Positions 35,544 to 47,090 of a stretch of DNA of 64,000 nucleotides are shown piece by piece. The position numbers and the translations under genes are program-made. Within the stretch, counting starts at the first letter, position 1, and each line of letters begins with the position of its first letter. This stretch comes from Azadirachta indica (lineage: Eukaryota; Streptophyta; Magnoliopsida; Sapindales; Meliaceae), in NCBI GenBank assembly GCA_022749755.1, contig CM040445.1, positions 13,661,182 through 13,725,181 on the forward strand, written 5' to 3'. The notes under the pieces are model-generated. The model made no database searches and had not been told where the DNA came from. It saw only the letters and a list, made by a program, of their open reading frames with translations.

Positions 35544-38398
35544 TGTTAGGAAGAAATAAGATAAAGTAGTACAAATTTAATTCTTCCTAATTACTTGAAT
35601 CAAGATAAAGTAATCAAGTAAATCAAAATAATAAGAACAGTAAGAATAATCAAATTAAAAATACAAGAAACATCAAATTTACGTGGAAAAACTTCCTTTT
35701 CAATGTGAGTGAGAGTAAAAAATTACGACCGAAAAAAATTTTCACTATTACCAAATAAGAATTAGCAGAGTCTTCTTCTAAAATTACAGTCTTAAAAACA
35801 AATAAGAACTCAATCATAAAGTAAGAGGCAAAGAAAAATCTCATCAAATACATCAATAAATGAACACCAAAGTGAAAGAGCTAAAATAAGACTGCAGAAA
35901 AATTCTGAAAATCAGAGCTGCTGTGAACGTAAATTCTGGATGTGCTAAAAAGCTCTGATGGTCAATCACACCGTCCAGAATCAAGAACTATGTGTGTAGA
36001 ATATCCATGTAAAATTTGAGCCAAAACGGAGTTCAAACCACCACCCGATTGTCAGCTTAATAAAAACTGTGCAGGATTAAAATTTTCTAGAAAAGTACTA
36101 TTTTTCTATTTTACAGCTTATATTACTATTCTCACACACACACACCTTATATGACCACAAAACAAGTTTAAAATCCCTTTAACCATGTGGGCTTTAAAAT
36201 TGAGCTTTCTCTAAATAAGAGTGAAGCCTAACCTAAGAAAGATCCCCTCACGACTATTTGGAAAAATCCGTTATTCCGGCAGACCACAAATATCAGAATG
36301 CATTAAATCAAGTATTTCAGGTTTTCGGGTCAATAAATGACTCTTGAAGAAAACTCTGTACTGTTTTCTTTCTAAACAATGCATACACTTCTTCAAGTGC
36401 ACTTTTTTCACCTCAGGTAACACATTCTTCTTAATTAGCTTAGTTATGCCCTTCTCACTCATATGACATAACTGCTTATCCCATAACTTAATTTTATCTT
36501 CTGACTCAGCTATGTGCACAATATTTTTAGCAATTTTAGCTTAAGTAAAGTATAAAGAGGAATACTTCTTACCACTGGACATAACTATAGCACCTTTAGT
36601 GAACTTCCAATTGTCTTCTGAAAAATTATTGTCATAGCCAGCATCACAAAGCTTACCCACAGAAAGAAGATTAAGCCAAATATCTGGAACAAGCTTGACA
36701 TACTTGAGAACTAACATAGAACCATTTGCAGTCTTCAAGCAAACATCTCCAACACCTGTACATTGTGTCATTCCTTCATTAGCTGTCTTGACATCTTTAA
36801 AATCATCAGTTGTATAGGAGGAGAAAAAATCCCTTCTAGCTATAATATGAATAGAGGCACCACTATTTATCACCCAACTGGTCTCACTATAAGTAAGGTT
36901 GATTGCATCATATTTTTGAACAGTCAAAATATCTTTAAGAGTAATATTAACTTTATCCTCATCATTATTATAGTCGGTTTTCTTTTCTTTCTATTTGCTC
37001 TCCTTATTCTCTCTTTTCCATTTGTAGCAATAATTCTTGACATGTCCTTTCTTATCATAATGGTGACACTCAAGATTTTTATGCCCCTTTCTTGACTTGC
37101 TTCTACTATACTTTTTGTTACTAGAATCTCGGCTCTTACTTCTCTCCCTAGAATCTAAAACTAAAGCTTCTGATTGTGAAGAGCAACCCTGTATTTTCCT
37201 TCTCATCCCTTCATTCAAAATATTATTTTTAGCAAACTTCATAGAGATAATACCATCTGGTACAGAATTAGATAATGATACCCTCAATGTCTCCCATAAG
37301 TCTGGTAAAGCACCAAGAAGCTATAAACCTTGAATTTTATCCTCAAAATTGATTCCCATAGTAGCAAGCTGATTAATAATTCCTTAGAATATATTCAAGT
37401 GATCAGTCACCAAAGTTCCATCTCTATATCTTAAGGCCATCATTTGTTTTAACTAAAATAACTTGTTATTTTCTATTTTCCTAGCATACAACTGTTCTAA
37501 TTTATTCCAAAACGTCTGAGCATTTTTCTCCCGACTTATATGGTTCAACACATTATCATTAACCCACTGCCTAATATATCCACAAACTTATCGATGCATT
37601 AAAAACCATTCTTCATCTATTTTATAATCAGGTTTCTCAATGGCAAACACTGGTAAATAATAATCTTTGACCATAAAAAAATTTTCCATCTTATCCTTCC
37701 AAAGTGCATAATTGGAATCATTTAAATTTACCATTATACTTGCATTAACCTCCATCATTCAAAATAAAACAATAACTCACTAACTGAACCTTACTTTGAT
37801 ACCACTTTGTTATGAAAAAATAAGAGAAATTAGTACAAATTTAATTCTTCCCACTTACTTGAACCAAGATAAAGTAATCAAGTAAATCAAAATAATAAGA
37901 ATAATAAGAATAATCAAGTTAAAAATACAAGAGACACCAAATTTACATGAAAAAACCTCCCCCTCAATGTGAGTGAGAGTAAAAGACTACAGTTGAAAAA
38001 AATTTTTTACTATCACCAAATACATTAATAGATGAACACTAAAGTGAAAGAACCAAATAAAACTGCAGAAAAATTTTGAAAATCAGAGTTACTGTGAACG
38101 TAAATTCTGGAAGTGTTAAAAAGTTTTGATGGTCAATTACACCGTTCAGAATCAAGAATTATGTGTGTAGAATCTTCACGTAAAATTTGAGACAAAACGG
38201 ATTTCAAATCGTCATCTGATTGTCAACTTGATCAAAACTGCACAGAACTCAAATTTTCTGAAAAAGTACTGTTTTTTTGTCTTACGATTTACACTACTCT
38301 TCTCACACACACACCTTATGTAACCACCAAACAAACTTACAACCATGTGAACTTCAAAATTGAGCCTTCTCAATATATGAGCAAATCCCAACCCAACA
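35544..38398 (-). mobile_element. Defective copia element (gag-protease only) in the E kinase exon
   Basis: The ends on the plus strand are TGTTAGGAAG and CCCAACA. The target duplication CTCAT is at 35539-35543 and 38399-38403. LTRs: 37808-38398 (5' on the minus strand, 591 bp) and 35544 to about 36237 (3', about 690 bp). The size gap is mostly one deletion of about 95 bp in the first, between ACCAAATA and ATCAAATA. The PBS (TGGTATCAAAGTAAGG) lies next to 37808. Inside are gag, a CCHC knuckle, an INSGASIH protease motif and a GAG-pre-integrase region ending at SDICGLPE. The integrase core, RT and RNase H are absent, although a purine tract (GTGAGGGGATC) and the 3' LTR follow. Confidence 0.85.
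36271..37740 (-). pseudogene. gag / protease remnant of the defective copia element
   Basis: Gag begins near 37740 (NLNDSNYALWKDKMENFF), has several stops, is open at 36991-37287 (LRVSLSNSVPDGIIS; then knuckle CHHYDKKGHVKNYC), and continues into 36541-36927 with protease-like SWVINSGASIHI and GAG-pre-integrase sequence (LNLLSVGKLCDAGYD). The last piece, 36271-36519, has LWDKQLCHMSEKG and ends at HSDICG, where an integrase core would start. Confidence 0.75.
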
Positions 38399-39256
38399 CT
38401 CATTTAGAAGAATGTTATGAGGTTTTATGTCAAAATGCAAAATTCTAGCGTTGCACCCACGATACAAATATTCAAGTCCTCTTGCTATTCCTGTAACAAC
38501 TTCGAATATTTTTTCCCATCCCAACTGCCGAGTGGGCTTTGAAGTATCTCCATTGTATATGAAGTTTTCAAGGGATCCATTGGACATAAATTCACATATA
38601 GGAGCTCTCTACCCTCTATACAAAAGCCCAATAATTGAACAACGTTAACATGTGATGTTTTACTAATGCTTGCGACCTCGTTGATAAATTCTTGTCCATT
38701 TCTTTTGGAAGTATAGAGGAGCTTTACTGCTACAAGACAACCGTCAGCTAACTTCCCCTTTGTACAGACAACCATTAACCTCCTTGGCCAAGCTTATCTT
38801 TGAATGAGTTGGTCATTTTCTTGACACATGAGAAGTTGTACCTCTTGGGAGCTAAAGGTCCATAATTTCTACCGAAGGCCTCAAGATCTTTATCACTCTT
38901 TGCTATATTTCTAAAACAAGACGAGTTCTTAGATCTGAAAATGCAAATAATTAGTGATGCGGTTGCCATCATTCCACTTGTTCCAACAGCAAAACCTGTC
39001 AAAAGACAAGTGAAAATGTGATGAATCAGAATGGTGAAAAAAATAAGTGATGTTCTTCCAAAACCACGTGGTGAAACCACAACATAAAGAAAATTTGAAT
39101 GACGTTGCACATTTTCCAGATTTTCTAACGAAAATCAATAACAAATAGAGGCAAAGCAACAACTTATATTATTCTTTGCAATCCGGTCACAAGAAAGAAA
39201 TTCACGATGTCCCCTTATCTCTACTCTGAAAACTTCTGAATTTTTTGAAAAAGCGA

Positions 39257-39327
39257 GCAACCATGGCCTAATGGATAAGGCGTATATTATTAATCAGGCG
39301 ATTGTGGGTTTGAGTCCCACCGGGTGT
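39257..39327 (+). pseudogene. Degenerate tRNA-Arg-like sequence
   Basis: The D-arm (TGGCCTAATGGATAAGGCG) and T-arm (GTGGGTTTGAGTCCCAC) are those of eukaryotic tRNA-Arg. The anticodon arm (TATATTATTAATCAGG) has lost one base and its pairing. The acceptor stem has mismatches (GCAACCA against CGGGTGT). Its A and B box promoter sequences are still recognisable. It lies in the intron of pseudogene E and looks like a dead tRNA gene. Confidence 0.65.
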
Positions 39328-39709
39328 GTTCCCCATACAATATCAATTTTAGTTTTATTTCAATAATTTGGTTGAAACAAAATTAATTAGATTCACGGTT
39401 AAATGTATTATCTTAAAAGAGTTTCCCTCAAAATATTTCCATTTTTTATAAAAATTATCATGCTCTTGCCTGTATGTGGACCAAATGGACATTCTGTTTG
39501 CATCGTCTATTTTCAAATACTAACTGTGCTAGAGGACTATTTTTTACTATATTAACTGCGCTAGAGGATGAGTATATACCATAGCTGATATTTTATTTCG
39601 ATGGGAATAAAGATTTTGATATTTTGAACAAGAAATAAGTGCAACACCGGAAGCATAGGGAATAGAACAGGTAAAAGAACGAGGTAGTTATATTACCTGT
39701 GACATTTAC

Positions 39710-39745
39710 CTGTGACAAGCTTTACTTTCAAGTCGCTTCTATTGT
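39710..39745 (-). pseudogene. 36-nt stalk microexon of pseudogene E with duplicated donor
   Basis: Minus strand: TTTTACAG acceptor, 36-nt exon ending CTTGTCACAG, then GTAAATGTCACAG followed by GTAATA. The second CACAG|GTAA is a near copy of the first, so two donor sites lie 13 nt apart. Use of the second would shift the frame. Confidence 0.6.
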
Positions 39746-40340
39746 CTGTAAAAATTAAAATTCAAGCCGACCAACAGTTAGAAAGAAACATATGTAAATT
39801 GCAGTGATTTGGTTGTATGAAATTCATGCACCAAGACTCAATTCAAACAACCCTCAATTTTAGATTTTCTACAATCAGCCCAATGTTTAGATCGGCATCA
39901 GTTGTATAATCTAAATTCTGATTCTTCGAAGAACCTAGCACTCTTTGGAGTTGTATACAAGAAAATTCTTGGAACAGAGGGAACAGAGTAAAAGCACATA
40001 GAACAAAAGGAAGGAACAAAAAATAATGAAAGAGCAAATCAACAATATTTTTATATCAGCTTTTGGATATTAATTAGTTCTTTTTAGTTTCTACTTTGTA
40101 ATATTTACTTCTAGCTTGCTCTAAACAGACAACTGAAAATCAAAGTACCAAATATGCCTTAGCAGTGTAACCATGGGCAAGGAACATGATATAATTCTGA
40201 GAAGATGAGCCCAAGGATGATACGGGAAGCAAAAGGGAAAGCATACCAGAAGTAGAACAGGTACGCGTGTGAGGTTTATCATGGCAATGACACAGAAATT
40301 GGTAGGAAGACTGATTGGATCCGCATATTCCAGATGAAGC

Positions 40341-40774
40341 TGTTAGAATTTTTTAATTATAAGTGGCCCACGATTTTCATCATTTTAAGTGGGAACGTGT
40401 GTTGTACAGTTCTGTCAGTTTTTGTGCAGTTTATTACATGTTCTAGCAGTTGTTACACGTTCTGGCAGTTTTTGGCAATTAAATGGTTACACGTTCTAGC
40501 AGTTTCTAGTAGTTTTTTTATGGTTTCTGTGATGGGCAGAACTTATAAATACAGCTCTTGGTTAGGTCCCTAAGCCAACAATTTCTTTTAAGAAATATAC
40601 ACCATCATATAAAAATTGTAAGGTTTAGAAGAACCATAAACCAGTAATTTTTCATCACCAGATTGTGAAAGACGACAATGGCAGGAGGTATGTCTTTTGG
40701 GTTTAATTCCGCATTTGATTTATATGCTATTATGATTAGTAAAGCATGCTAGATCATATATGAAATATGTAATA
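40341..40774 (+). repeat. 5' LTR of the copia element
   Basis: 434 bp. The U3 part holds repeated TTACAYGTTCTRGCAGTT units (about 40425-40505). A TATA-like TATAAATAC lies near 40550. Confidence 0.92.
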
Positions 40775-41024
40775 TTTGGTATCAGAGCCAAGTTATTGCC
40801 TCTGCTTTGTTTTTGATAAATTCGGTTAAAGGGTTATTATTTAGGAAATCGAATTTATTGTCCAGTATTATTGATTAATAATAATACTAGAAATCATTAT
40901 GAAATTGGATTACTGGTTTGGGATTTGATTTGATGATTTTTGTTTCTGGAATCAAATAAGAGATAATTCGTTTCTATAATAAAAAAAAAAAATCGTTTGC
41001 TGGAGGTTGAAGATAATGTCATAT

Positions 41025-41240
41025 GACATGTCATCTGCTATATGCTAAATAGTATGACATGTCGTTTTCTGCATGATATTGTATGACATGTCATCTGCTT
41101 ATGTTAAATAATAAGACATGTCATTTTTGAAATGACTTAATATGACATGTCGTTTTTATTATTTTGATAATATGACATGTAATTTCTGTATGTTATAGTA
41201 AATAATAACATGCAACTTATTTGATTATTTTGGGACATAT
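41025..41240 (+). repeat. ~30-bp degenerate tandem repeat with GACATGTC core in the copia leader
   Basis: The palindrome GACATGTC starts at 41025, 41056, 41085, 41115 and 41144, with a GACATGTA at 41174 and weaker echoes near 41205 (AACATG) and 41233 (GACATA). Spacing is 29-31 bp. It lies between the PBS and the gag start at 41719. Confidence 0.85.
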
Positions 41241-41718
41241 AATTAAAATTGTCTTATTGTTTCATACAATTTATATAACCAATTTATGATTAAAATTAAA
41301 TGTCTATGATCCGTATAATTTTGCTTAATTAAGGATTATCCACAGCATCTTTAATTATATAAAATTATATTTTGAGTATTTTAGGATCATGTATAAGAAG
41401 ATGACATTACTTGTAATTAATCATATTTAATATAATAAATTTTATCTCACAGGAATTTTTATTATATTTATATGATTAATTAGAATAAAATATCAAATTA
41501 TTTTCTTAATTACCCACAAGAATTAGGAAAAGGAACATAATTTGATAGTTTTATTGTAAAGATTTATATATACATATATAAATATGAATATGCTTGAATT
41601 AAAACTTTAGCCCACAGGCAAGTTTTATGTTCATTAATTCATATTTTACAACGTGATTTATATTGGTAGAACATGATATCTGTTTATTAGCCCCAATTCA
41701 TATTATATATAAACATGT

Positions 41719-42393
41719 ATGTTTAATTATGCAGTTATACAATCTACAAATTTTTCTGATATCAAATGTGACATTCCTGAGTTGAAAAGTGATAACTATA
41801 AGGTTTGGAAGGAAAGAATTCTCCTTCATTTAGGGTGGATGGACATTGATTATGCTATACGGAAAGATGAACCAATTATTACTGAAATCAGCAGTCAAGC
41901 TGAAATTGCTCTTTATGAACGATGGGAGCAATCTAATCGCTTAAGTATGATGTTCATAAAAACTAAAATTTCTGCTGGTATTCGAGGTTCAGTCGATCAG
42001 CATGATAATGTCAAGGCATTATTGAAGGCAATTGATGAACAATTTGAGACTTCAGATAAAGCACTTACTAGCACCCTAATTATGAAGTTTTCATCTATGA
42101 GGCTCACCAGTGTTAGAGGTGTGTGTGAGCACATTATGCAAATGAGGGACATTGCGGCTCAGTTAAAAGCTCTTGAGGTTGAAATGTCTGAGTCTTTTCT
42201 TGTGCACTATATACTGAACACTCTTCCACAAGCATATGGACCCTTCAAAATCTCTTATAACACGCATAAGGATAAATGGTCAATTAATGAACTATTGACC
42301 ATGTGTGTTCAAGAAGAAGGAAGGCTAACAATGGAATTGGGTGAAAGTGCATTTATGGCAACACAAGGGAAGAACAAAGGGCAAGCCAAATAG
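41719..42393 (+). pseudogene. copia gag (ends at a premature TAG)
   Basis: 224 aa. A DUF4219/UBN2-type gag: LKSDNYKVWKERILLHL near residue 25, then IDEQFETSDKALTSTLIMKF and ILNTLPQAYGPF. The frame stops at TAG 42391-42393 and continues in the same frame into the CCHC knuckle (CFFCKKKGHMKKDC) and protease at 42443 onward. Only one codon separates gag from the rest of the polyprotein. Confidence 0.85.
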
Positions 42394-42396
42394 AAA

Positions 42397-43524
42397 GGGA
42401 AAGGTAAAATACCTCCTCAAACTGAAATTAAAAAGGAATTCAAGTGCTTCTTCTGCAAGAAGAAAGGACACATGAAAAAGGATTGTTCCAAGTTTCAGAA
42501 ATGGCTTGAAAAGAAAGGTAATTCAATCTCATTTGTTTGTTATGAATCTAATACAGTTGAAGCTAGTCATAACACATGGTGGATTGATTCTGGTTCTACA
42601 ATCCATATTGCAAATACCTTGCAGGGTATGCAAAACCTAAGGAAGCCAGTGGGTAGTGAGCAGTGCATCTATTCAGGAAACAAGATGCGTTCACATGTGG
42701 AGGCAATTGGAACATGTAGTTTAATTTTAAGTAGTGGTTTTGTTTTGAGTTTAGAAAAGACATTTTATATTCCAACTTTTTCCAGAAATTTAATTTCTGT
42801 TTCAAGACTTGTACCGTTTGGTTATTCCTTTAATTTTTCAGATACTTCTTTTAATTTATTTTACAAATCTAATCTTGTTAGGAATGGTACATTGTCTGAT
42901 GGTCTTTTCTGTATTAATTTACAAAACAATGCCTCTTATGATGTGATGCATGTTCAAGCTGGTATTAAACGATGTGTTATGAATGAAAATTCCTCTATCT
43001 TGTGGCACCGGAGATTAGGACATATCTCTTTAGAAAGAATTAAAAGATTAGTAAATGATGGGGTACTTAATACTTTAGATTTTACTGATTTTAATACTTG
43101 TTTGGACTGTATAAAGGGAAAACAGACCAACAAGACAAAGAAAGGTGCCAAAAGGAGTTCAAATAAATTAGAGATCATACATTCAGATATTTGTAGTCCA
43201 GACATGGACTTGTATGGTCAGAAATACTTCATCTCTTTTATAGATGATTACTCACGATATATGTATCTCTACTTGCTTAAGAATAAAAATGAAGCATTAG
43301 ATGCTTTTAAGGTTTTCAAAGCCGAAGTAGAGAAACAATGCGGAAAGCAAATTAAGATTGTGAGAACAGACAGAGGTGGAGAATATTATGGTAGATATAC
43401 TGAGGATGGACAAGTACTTGGTCCATTTGCGAAGTTTCTTCAAGAACAAGGGATAGTTGCCCAATACACCATGCCTAGCTCTCCAGACCAGAATTGTGTA
43501 GAGAAAGAAGAAACCGAACGTTAA
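42397..43524 (+). pseudogene. copia protease / integrase part of pol
   Basis: Same frame as gag after the TAG. CCHC knuckle near 42445, protease motif WWIDSGSTIHIAN at about 42580, GAG-pre-integrase with HRRLGHIS near 43005, and integrase core (HSDICSP, FIDDYSRYMYLYLLK, VRTDRGGEYYG). A frameshift near 43495 (SPDQNCVEKE) interrupts the integrase just before its last catalytic Glu region; the next frame continues RRNRTLMDMVQSML. Confidence 0.85.
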
Positions 43525-44549
43525 TGGACATGGTACAGAGTATGCTTAGCAATTCTAAGCTTCCTAAATCATTGTGGACTGAAGCTCTTAAGACGGCAAT
43601 GTATATATTGAACCGGGTTCCAACCAAGGCTGTGCCAAAAACGCCTTTTGAATTATTTAAAGGTTGGAAACCGAGTTTGCGACATGTACGCGTTTGGGGA
43701 TGTCCGTCTGAAGTAAGAGTCTATAATCCACGAGAAAAAAAACTAGACCCAAGGACCATTAGTGGATATTTTATTGGATATGCTGAAAAGTCTAAAGGGT
43801 ATAAATTTTATTGTCCATCTCATACCATTAGGATTGTGGAATCAAGAAATGCAAAATTTCTTGAAAATGACTTAATTGGTGGAAATGATCAATTTCAGAA
43901 TATTATTTCTGAGAAAGATCATATTGATGCTCAGCCGTCCACTTCAAGTGATAGATTGATTGTCATTCATAACTTACCTCAAGTCCAACCGGGTGTTGAG
44001 CAACCAATTATTGAAATTCCACAAGTAACTGATAATCCAGTAGATCAATCTGTTCAAGAATTATCAGAAAATTTTGAACAAACAGTTGAACAACATATTC
44101 TTCAGGAAAATGTTGATACAACATTAAGGAGATCTACTAGATTAAAGAAATCAGCAATTCCTAATGATTATGTTGTGTATCTACAAGAATCTGACTATAA
44201 CATTGGAGCCGAAAATGATCTAGAAACGTTTTCACAAGCTATGAGTTGCAAAGAATCAAATTTATGGTATGATGCAATGAAAGATGAGATGATTTCTATG
44301 GCATCTAATAGAGTTTGGGATCTTGTTGAGTTGCCTAATGGTGCAAAAGCCATAGGATGTAAATGGGTCTTTAAAACTAAGAAAGACTCATCAGGCAACA
44401 TTGAGAGATACAAAGTAAGACTCGTTGCCAAAGGATTCACTCAAAAAGAAGGAATTGATTACAAAGAGACATTTTCTCCTGTATCCAAGAAAGATTCCTT
44501 TCGTATAATTATGGCATTAGTTGCATATTTTGACTTAGAATTGCAATAA
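43494..44549 (+). pseudogene. copia integrase C-terminus / reverse transcriptase start
   Basis: Continues pol in the shifted frame: NRVPTKAVPKTPFELFKGWK, VWGCPSEVRVYNP, then the RVT_2 start (NRVWDLVELPNGAKAIGCKW, VAKGFTQKEGIDYKETFSPV). Ends at TAA 44547-44549 inside RT, where a CAA/CAG-like codon is expected before IDVKTAFLNG. Codon use and sequence otherwise look young. Confidence 0.85.
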
Positions 44550-44555
44550 ATAGAT

Positions 44556-45785
44556 GTGAAAACGGCCTTTCTCAATGGAGATTTAGAGGAAAAGGTTTAC
44601 ATGAACCAACCAGAAGGATTTTTCTCTAGCAATGGCGAGCATTTGGTTTGCAAGCTCAAGAAATCCATATATGGCTTGAAACAAGCCTCCCGTCAATGGT
44701 ATATGAAATTTCATGATGTTATTTCTTCATTCGGTTTCGTTGAAAATATCATGGATCAATGTATATACCAGAAGGTCAGTGGGAGCAAAATATGTTTCTT
44801 AATTCTATATGTGGATGACATTCTACTTGCATCCAATGATAAGGCGTTGCTTTATAAGGTGAAACAATTTCTCTCTGAAAATTTTGACATGAAGGATATG
44901 GGTGATGCATCTTATGTCATTGGTATTAAGATACATAGAGATAGATTTCGAGGTATTTTAGGTCTATCTCAAGAGACCTATATCAACAAAGTTTTAGAGA
45001 GATTTCGGATGAAAGATTGTTCACCAAGTATAGCACCTATTGTGAAAGGTGACAGATTTAACTTGAACCAATGTCCAAGGAATGATCTTGAAAGGGAACA
45101 AATGCAAAATATTCCATTTGCTTCTGCTATTGGAAGTCTAATGTATGCTCAGGTCTGCACCAGACCTGACATTGCATTTGCTGTTGGAATGTTGGGAAGA
45201 TATCAGAGTAATCCTGGTTTAGACCACTGGAGAGCTGCAAAGAAGGTGATGAGGTACCTTCAAGGAACGAAAGATTATATGCTTATGTATAGACGAACAG
45301 ATAATTTGGAGGTGACTGGATACTCAGATTCAGATTTCACTGGCTGTGTTGATTCACGAAAGTCAACATCTGAATACATTTTTATGTTTGCCGGTGGAGC
45401 TGTATCTTGGAGGAGTGCAAAGCAGACTTTGACTGCTACTTCTACTATGGAGGCTGAGTTCGTCTCTTGTTTTGAGGCTACTTCGCATGGTGTGTGGATG
45501 AAGAATTTCATATCTGGGCTTAAGATCGTGGATTCAATTTCTAGGCCATTAAAGATATATTGTGATAATTCAGCTGCAGTATTTATGGCTAAAAATAATA
45601 AAAGTGGTAGTCGAAGCAAACACATCGACATTAAGTATTTAGCTATAAGAGAACGTGTTAAAGATAAAATAGTAGTTATTGAACACGTTAGCACTGAATT
45701 GATGATTGCTGATCCTTTGACAAAAGGCATGCCACCATTAAAATTTAAGGATCATGTAGATCAAATGGGACTTGGTTCCTTTTGA
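44556..45785 (+). pseudogene. copia reverse transcriptase / RNase H
   Basis: 409 aa, same frame as the preceding piece. VKTAFLNGDLEEKVYMNQPE, KSIYGLKQASRQWY and the polymerase box ILYVDDILLA near 44810. Then the copia RNase H: YSDSDFTGCVDSRKSTSEY, STMEAEFVS, DNSAAVFMAKNN, KHIDIKYLAIRE. The natural stop is at 45783-45785, before the purine tract. Confidence 0.88.
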
Positions 45786-46081
45786 TGTTTTTTCGTTATC
45801 AGAACGAATGTTGATTGTAATGAAATTCTATTTATGTTATAATATTTTCTCATATTTGATTTTCAATTGTGTACACATTTATTAATTGAGAAATATCATT
45901 TATGTTTGGACCTAAAATAAACGTAGGGTTTATTCATTATTAATATTGATAATTGTTTAAAGGACATGATGCATAGTGATACATGGAAGATAATACTCAT
46001 TTATAGAGAACCTATCGCCATGATTCATGTATTTTGTCTCTTATTATAGTAAATGATGAAATTATGGACCAAGTGGGAGAA

Positions 46082-46516
46082 TGTTAGAATTTTTTAACTA
46101 TAAGTGGCCCACGATTTTCATCATTTTAAGTGGGAACGTGTGTTGTACAGTTTCTGTCAGTTTTTGTGCAGTTTATTACATGTTCTAGCAGTTGTTATAC
46201 GTTCTGGCAGTTTTTGGCAATTAAATCGTTACACGTTCTAGTAGTTTCTGGTAGTTTTTTTATGGTTTCTGTGATGGGCAGAGCCTATAAATACAGCTCT
46301 TGGTTAGGTCCCTAAGCCAACAATTTAGTTTAAAAAATATACACCATCGTATAGAAATTGTAAGGTTTAGAAGAACCATAAACCAGTAATTTTTCATCAC
46401 CAGATTGTGAAAGACGACAATGGCAAGAGGTATGTCTTTTGGGTTTAATTCCGCATTTGATCTATATGCTATTATGATTAGTAAAGCATGTTAGATCGTA
46501 TATGAAATAGGTAATA
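46082..46516 (+). repeat. 3' LTR of the copia element
   Basis: 435 bp, aligned end to end with 40341-40774. The repeated U3 units and the TATAAATAC motif are conserved. Confidence 0.92.
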
Positions 46517-47090
46517 GAAGCCACACATGCCATACAGAATTCATTGTCTATATGGTACTGTAGCTCAAACCCTCGTTTCAAAACCTCAGTCAATCTTCCC
46601 GGCAAAAGATCACTTGAAATATTGAGAGGAAGAGCATTCGTGCACAGAAAGGGTACTTTGATAACTCTGTCACATGAGTTGCTGCGATTTTGAAGCAAAG
46701 AGTCTCCATCGATTGTGTGAAACCTAGTCATGATCTTTTCACGTTGTATGGAACAACTAAAGCTATTTTCACCCACCGGCGTCAACTCACCGCTACAATC
46801 GTAGAATAAGTTAAGGTTTTGGACAATTGGAGTGTACCTAAAGAGATTGTAGTTGATACTGATTTCTTGGAAGATTCCAGCTGAACAATTTTGAGTGCCG
46901 AAAAGAGCGTCCCGAACGATGATCATTGTCTGCTGAACCATATTTATGAATAAAACTGAAGACTATGATTTCCGAATTGAATTGTCGCATACTGATTTTC
47001 GTGACATTTGAGCTCGAATCTTTGGCAACCGCAATACTGAGGTCTATTGTTTCCCCAGAATGGATACTGAGGTCTATTGTAGCATACTGT

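Larger units (their letters stand above)
40341..46516 (+). mobile_element. Full-length Ty1/copia retrotransposon in the E ectodomain exon
   Basis: 5' LTR 40341-40774 and 3' LTR 46082-46516. The target duplication GAAGC is at 40336-40340 and 46517-46521. The PBS TGGTATCAGAGCC (40777-40789) matches plant initiator tRNA-Met, and a purine tract AAGTGGGAGAA precedes the 3' LTR. The LTR starts TGTTAG but ends TAATA rather than CA. By eye the LTRs differ at about 17 of 434 sites, suggesting an insertion in the range of one to a few million years. Order is gag, knuckle, protease, integrase, RT, RNase H (copia). Coding damage is limited to a TAG at 42391, a frameshift near 43495 and a TAA at 44547. 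Confidence 0.93.
35007..47090 (-). pseudogene. LRK10-like pseudogene E, split by two copia insertions
   Basis: Pieces in transcript order: ectodomain part 1 (46517-47090, N-terminus and signal peptide missing); copia insertion 40341-46516; ectodomain part 2 (40247-40340, SSGICGSNQSS type); microexon 39710-39745; kinase part 1 (38399-38995; TM with GFAVGTSGMMATASLIICIF, frame break after [15 protein letters not shown]); defective copia 35544-38398; kinase part 2 (35007-35543; [32 protein letters not shown], then a frame break near 35240). Each insertion lies within an exon and has its own 5-bp target duplication. A tRNA-like sequence lies upstream of kinase part 1, in the intron. Not functional. 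Confidence 0.85.

Noticed and set aside
39257..39327. Functional tRNA-Arg gene
   Set aside because: The anticodon stem has lost a base and cannot pair, and the acceptor stem has mismatches.
41025..41240. CRISPR-like regularly spaced repeats
   Set aside because: The DNA is a plant retrotransposon, the repeats are short palindromes in a degenerate 30-bp tandem array, and the between-core sequence is itself related.
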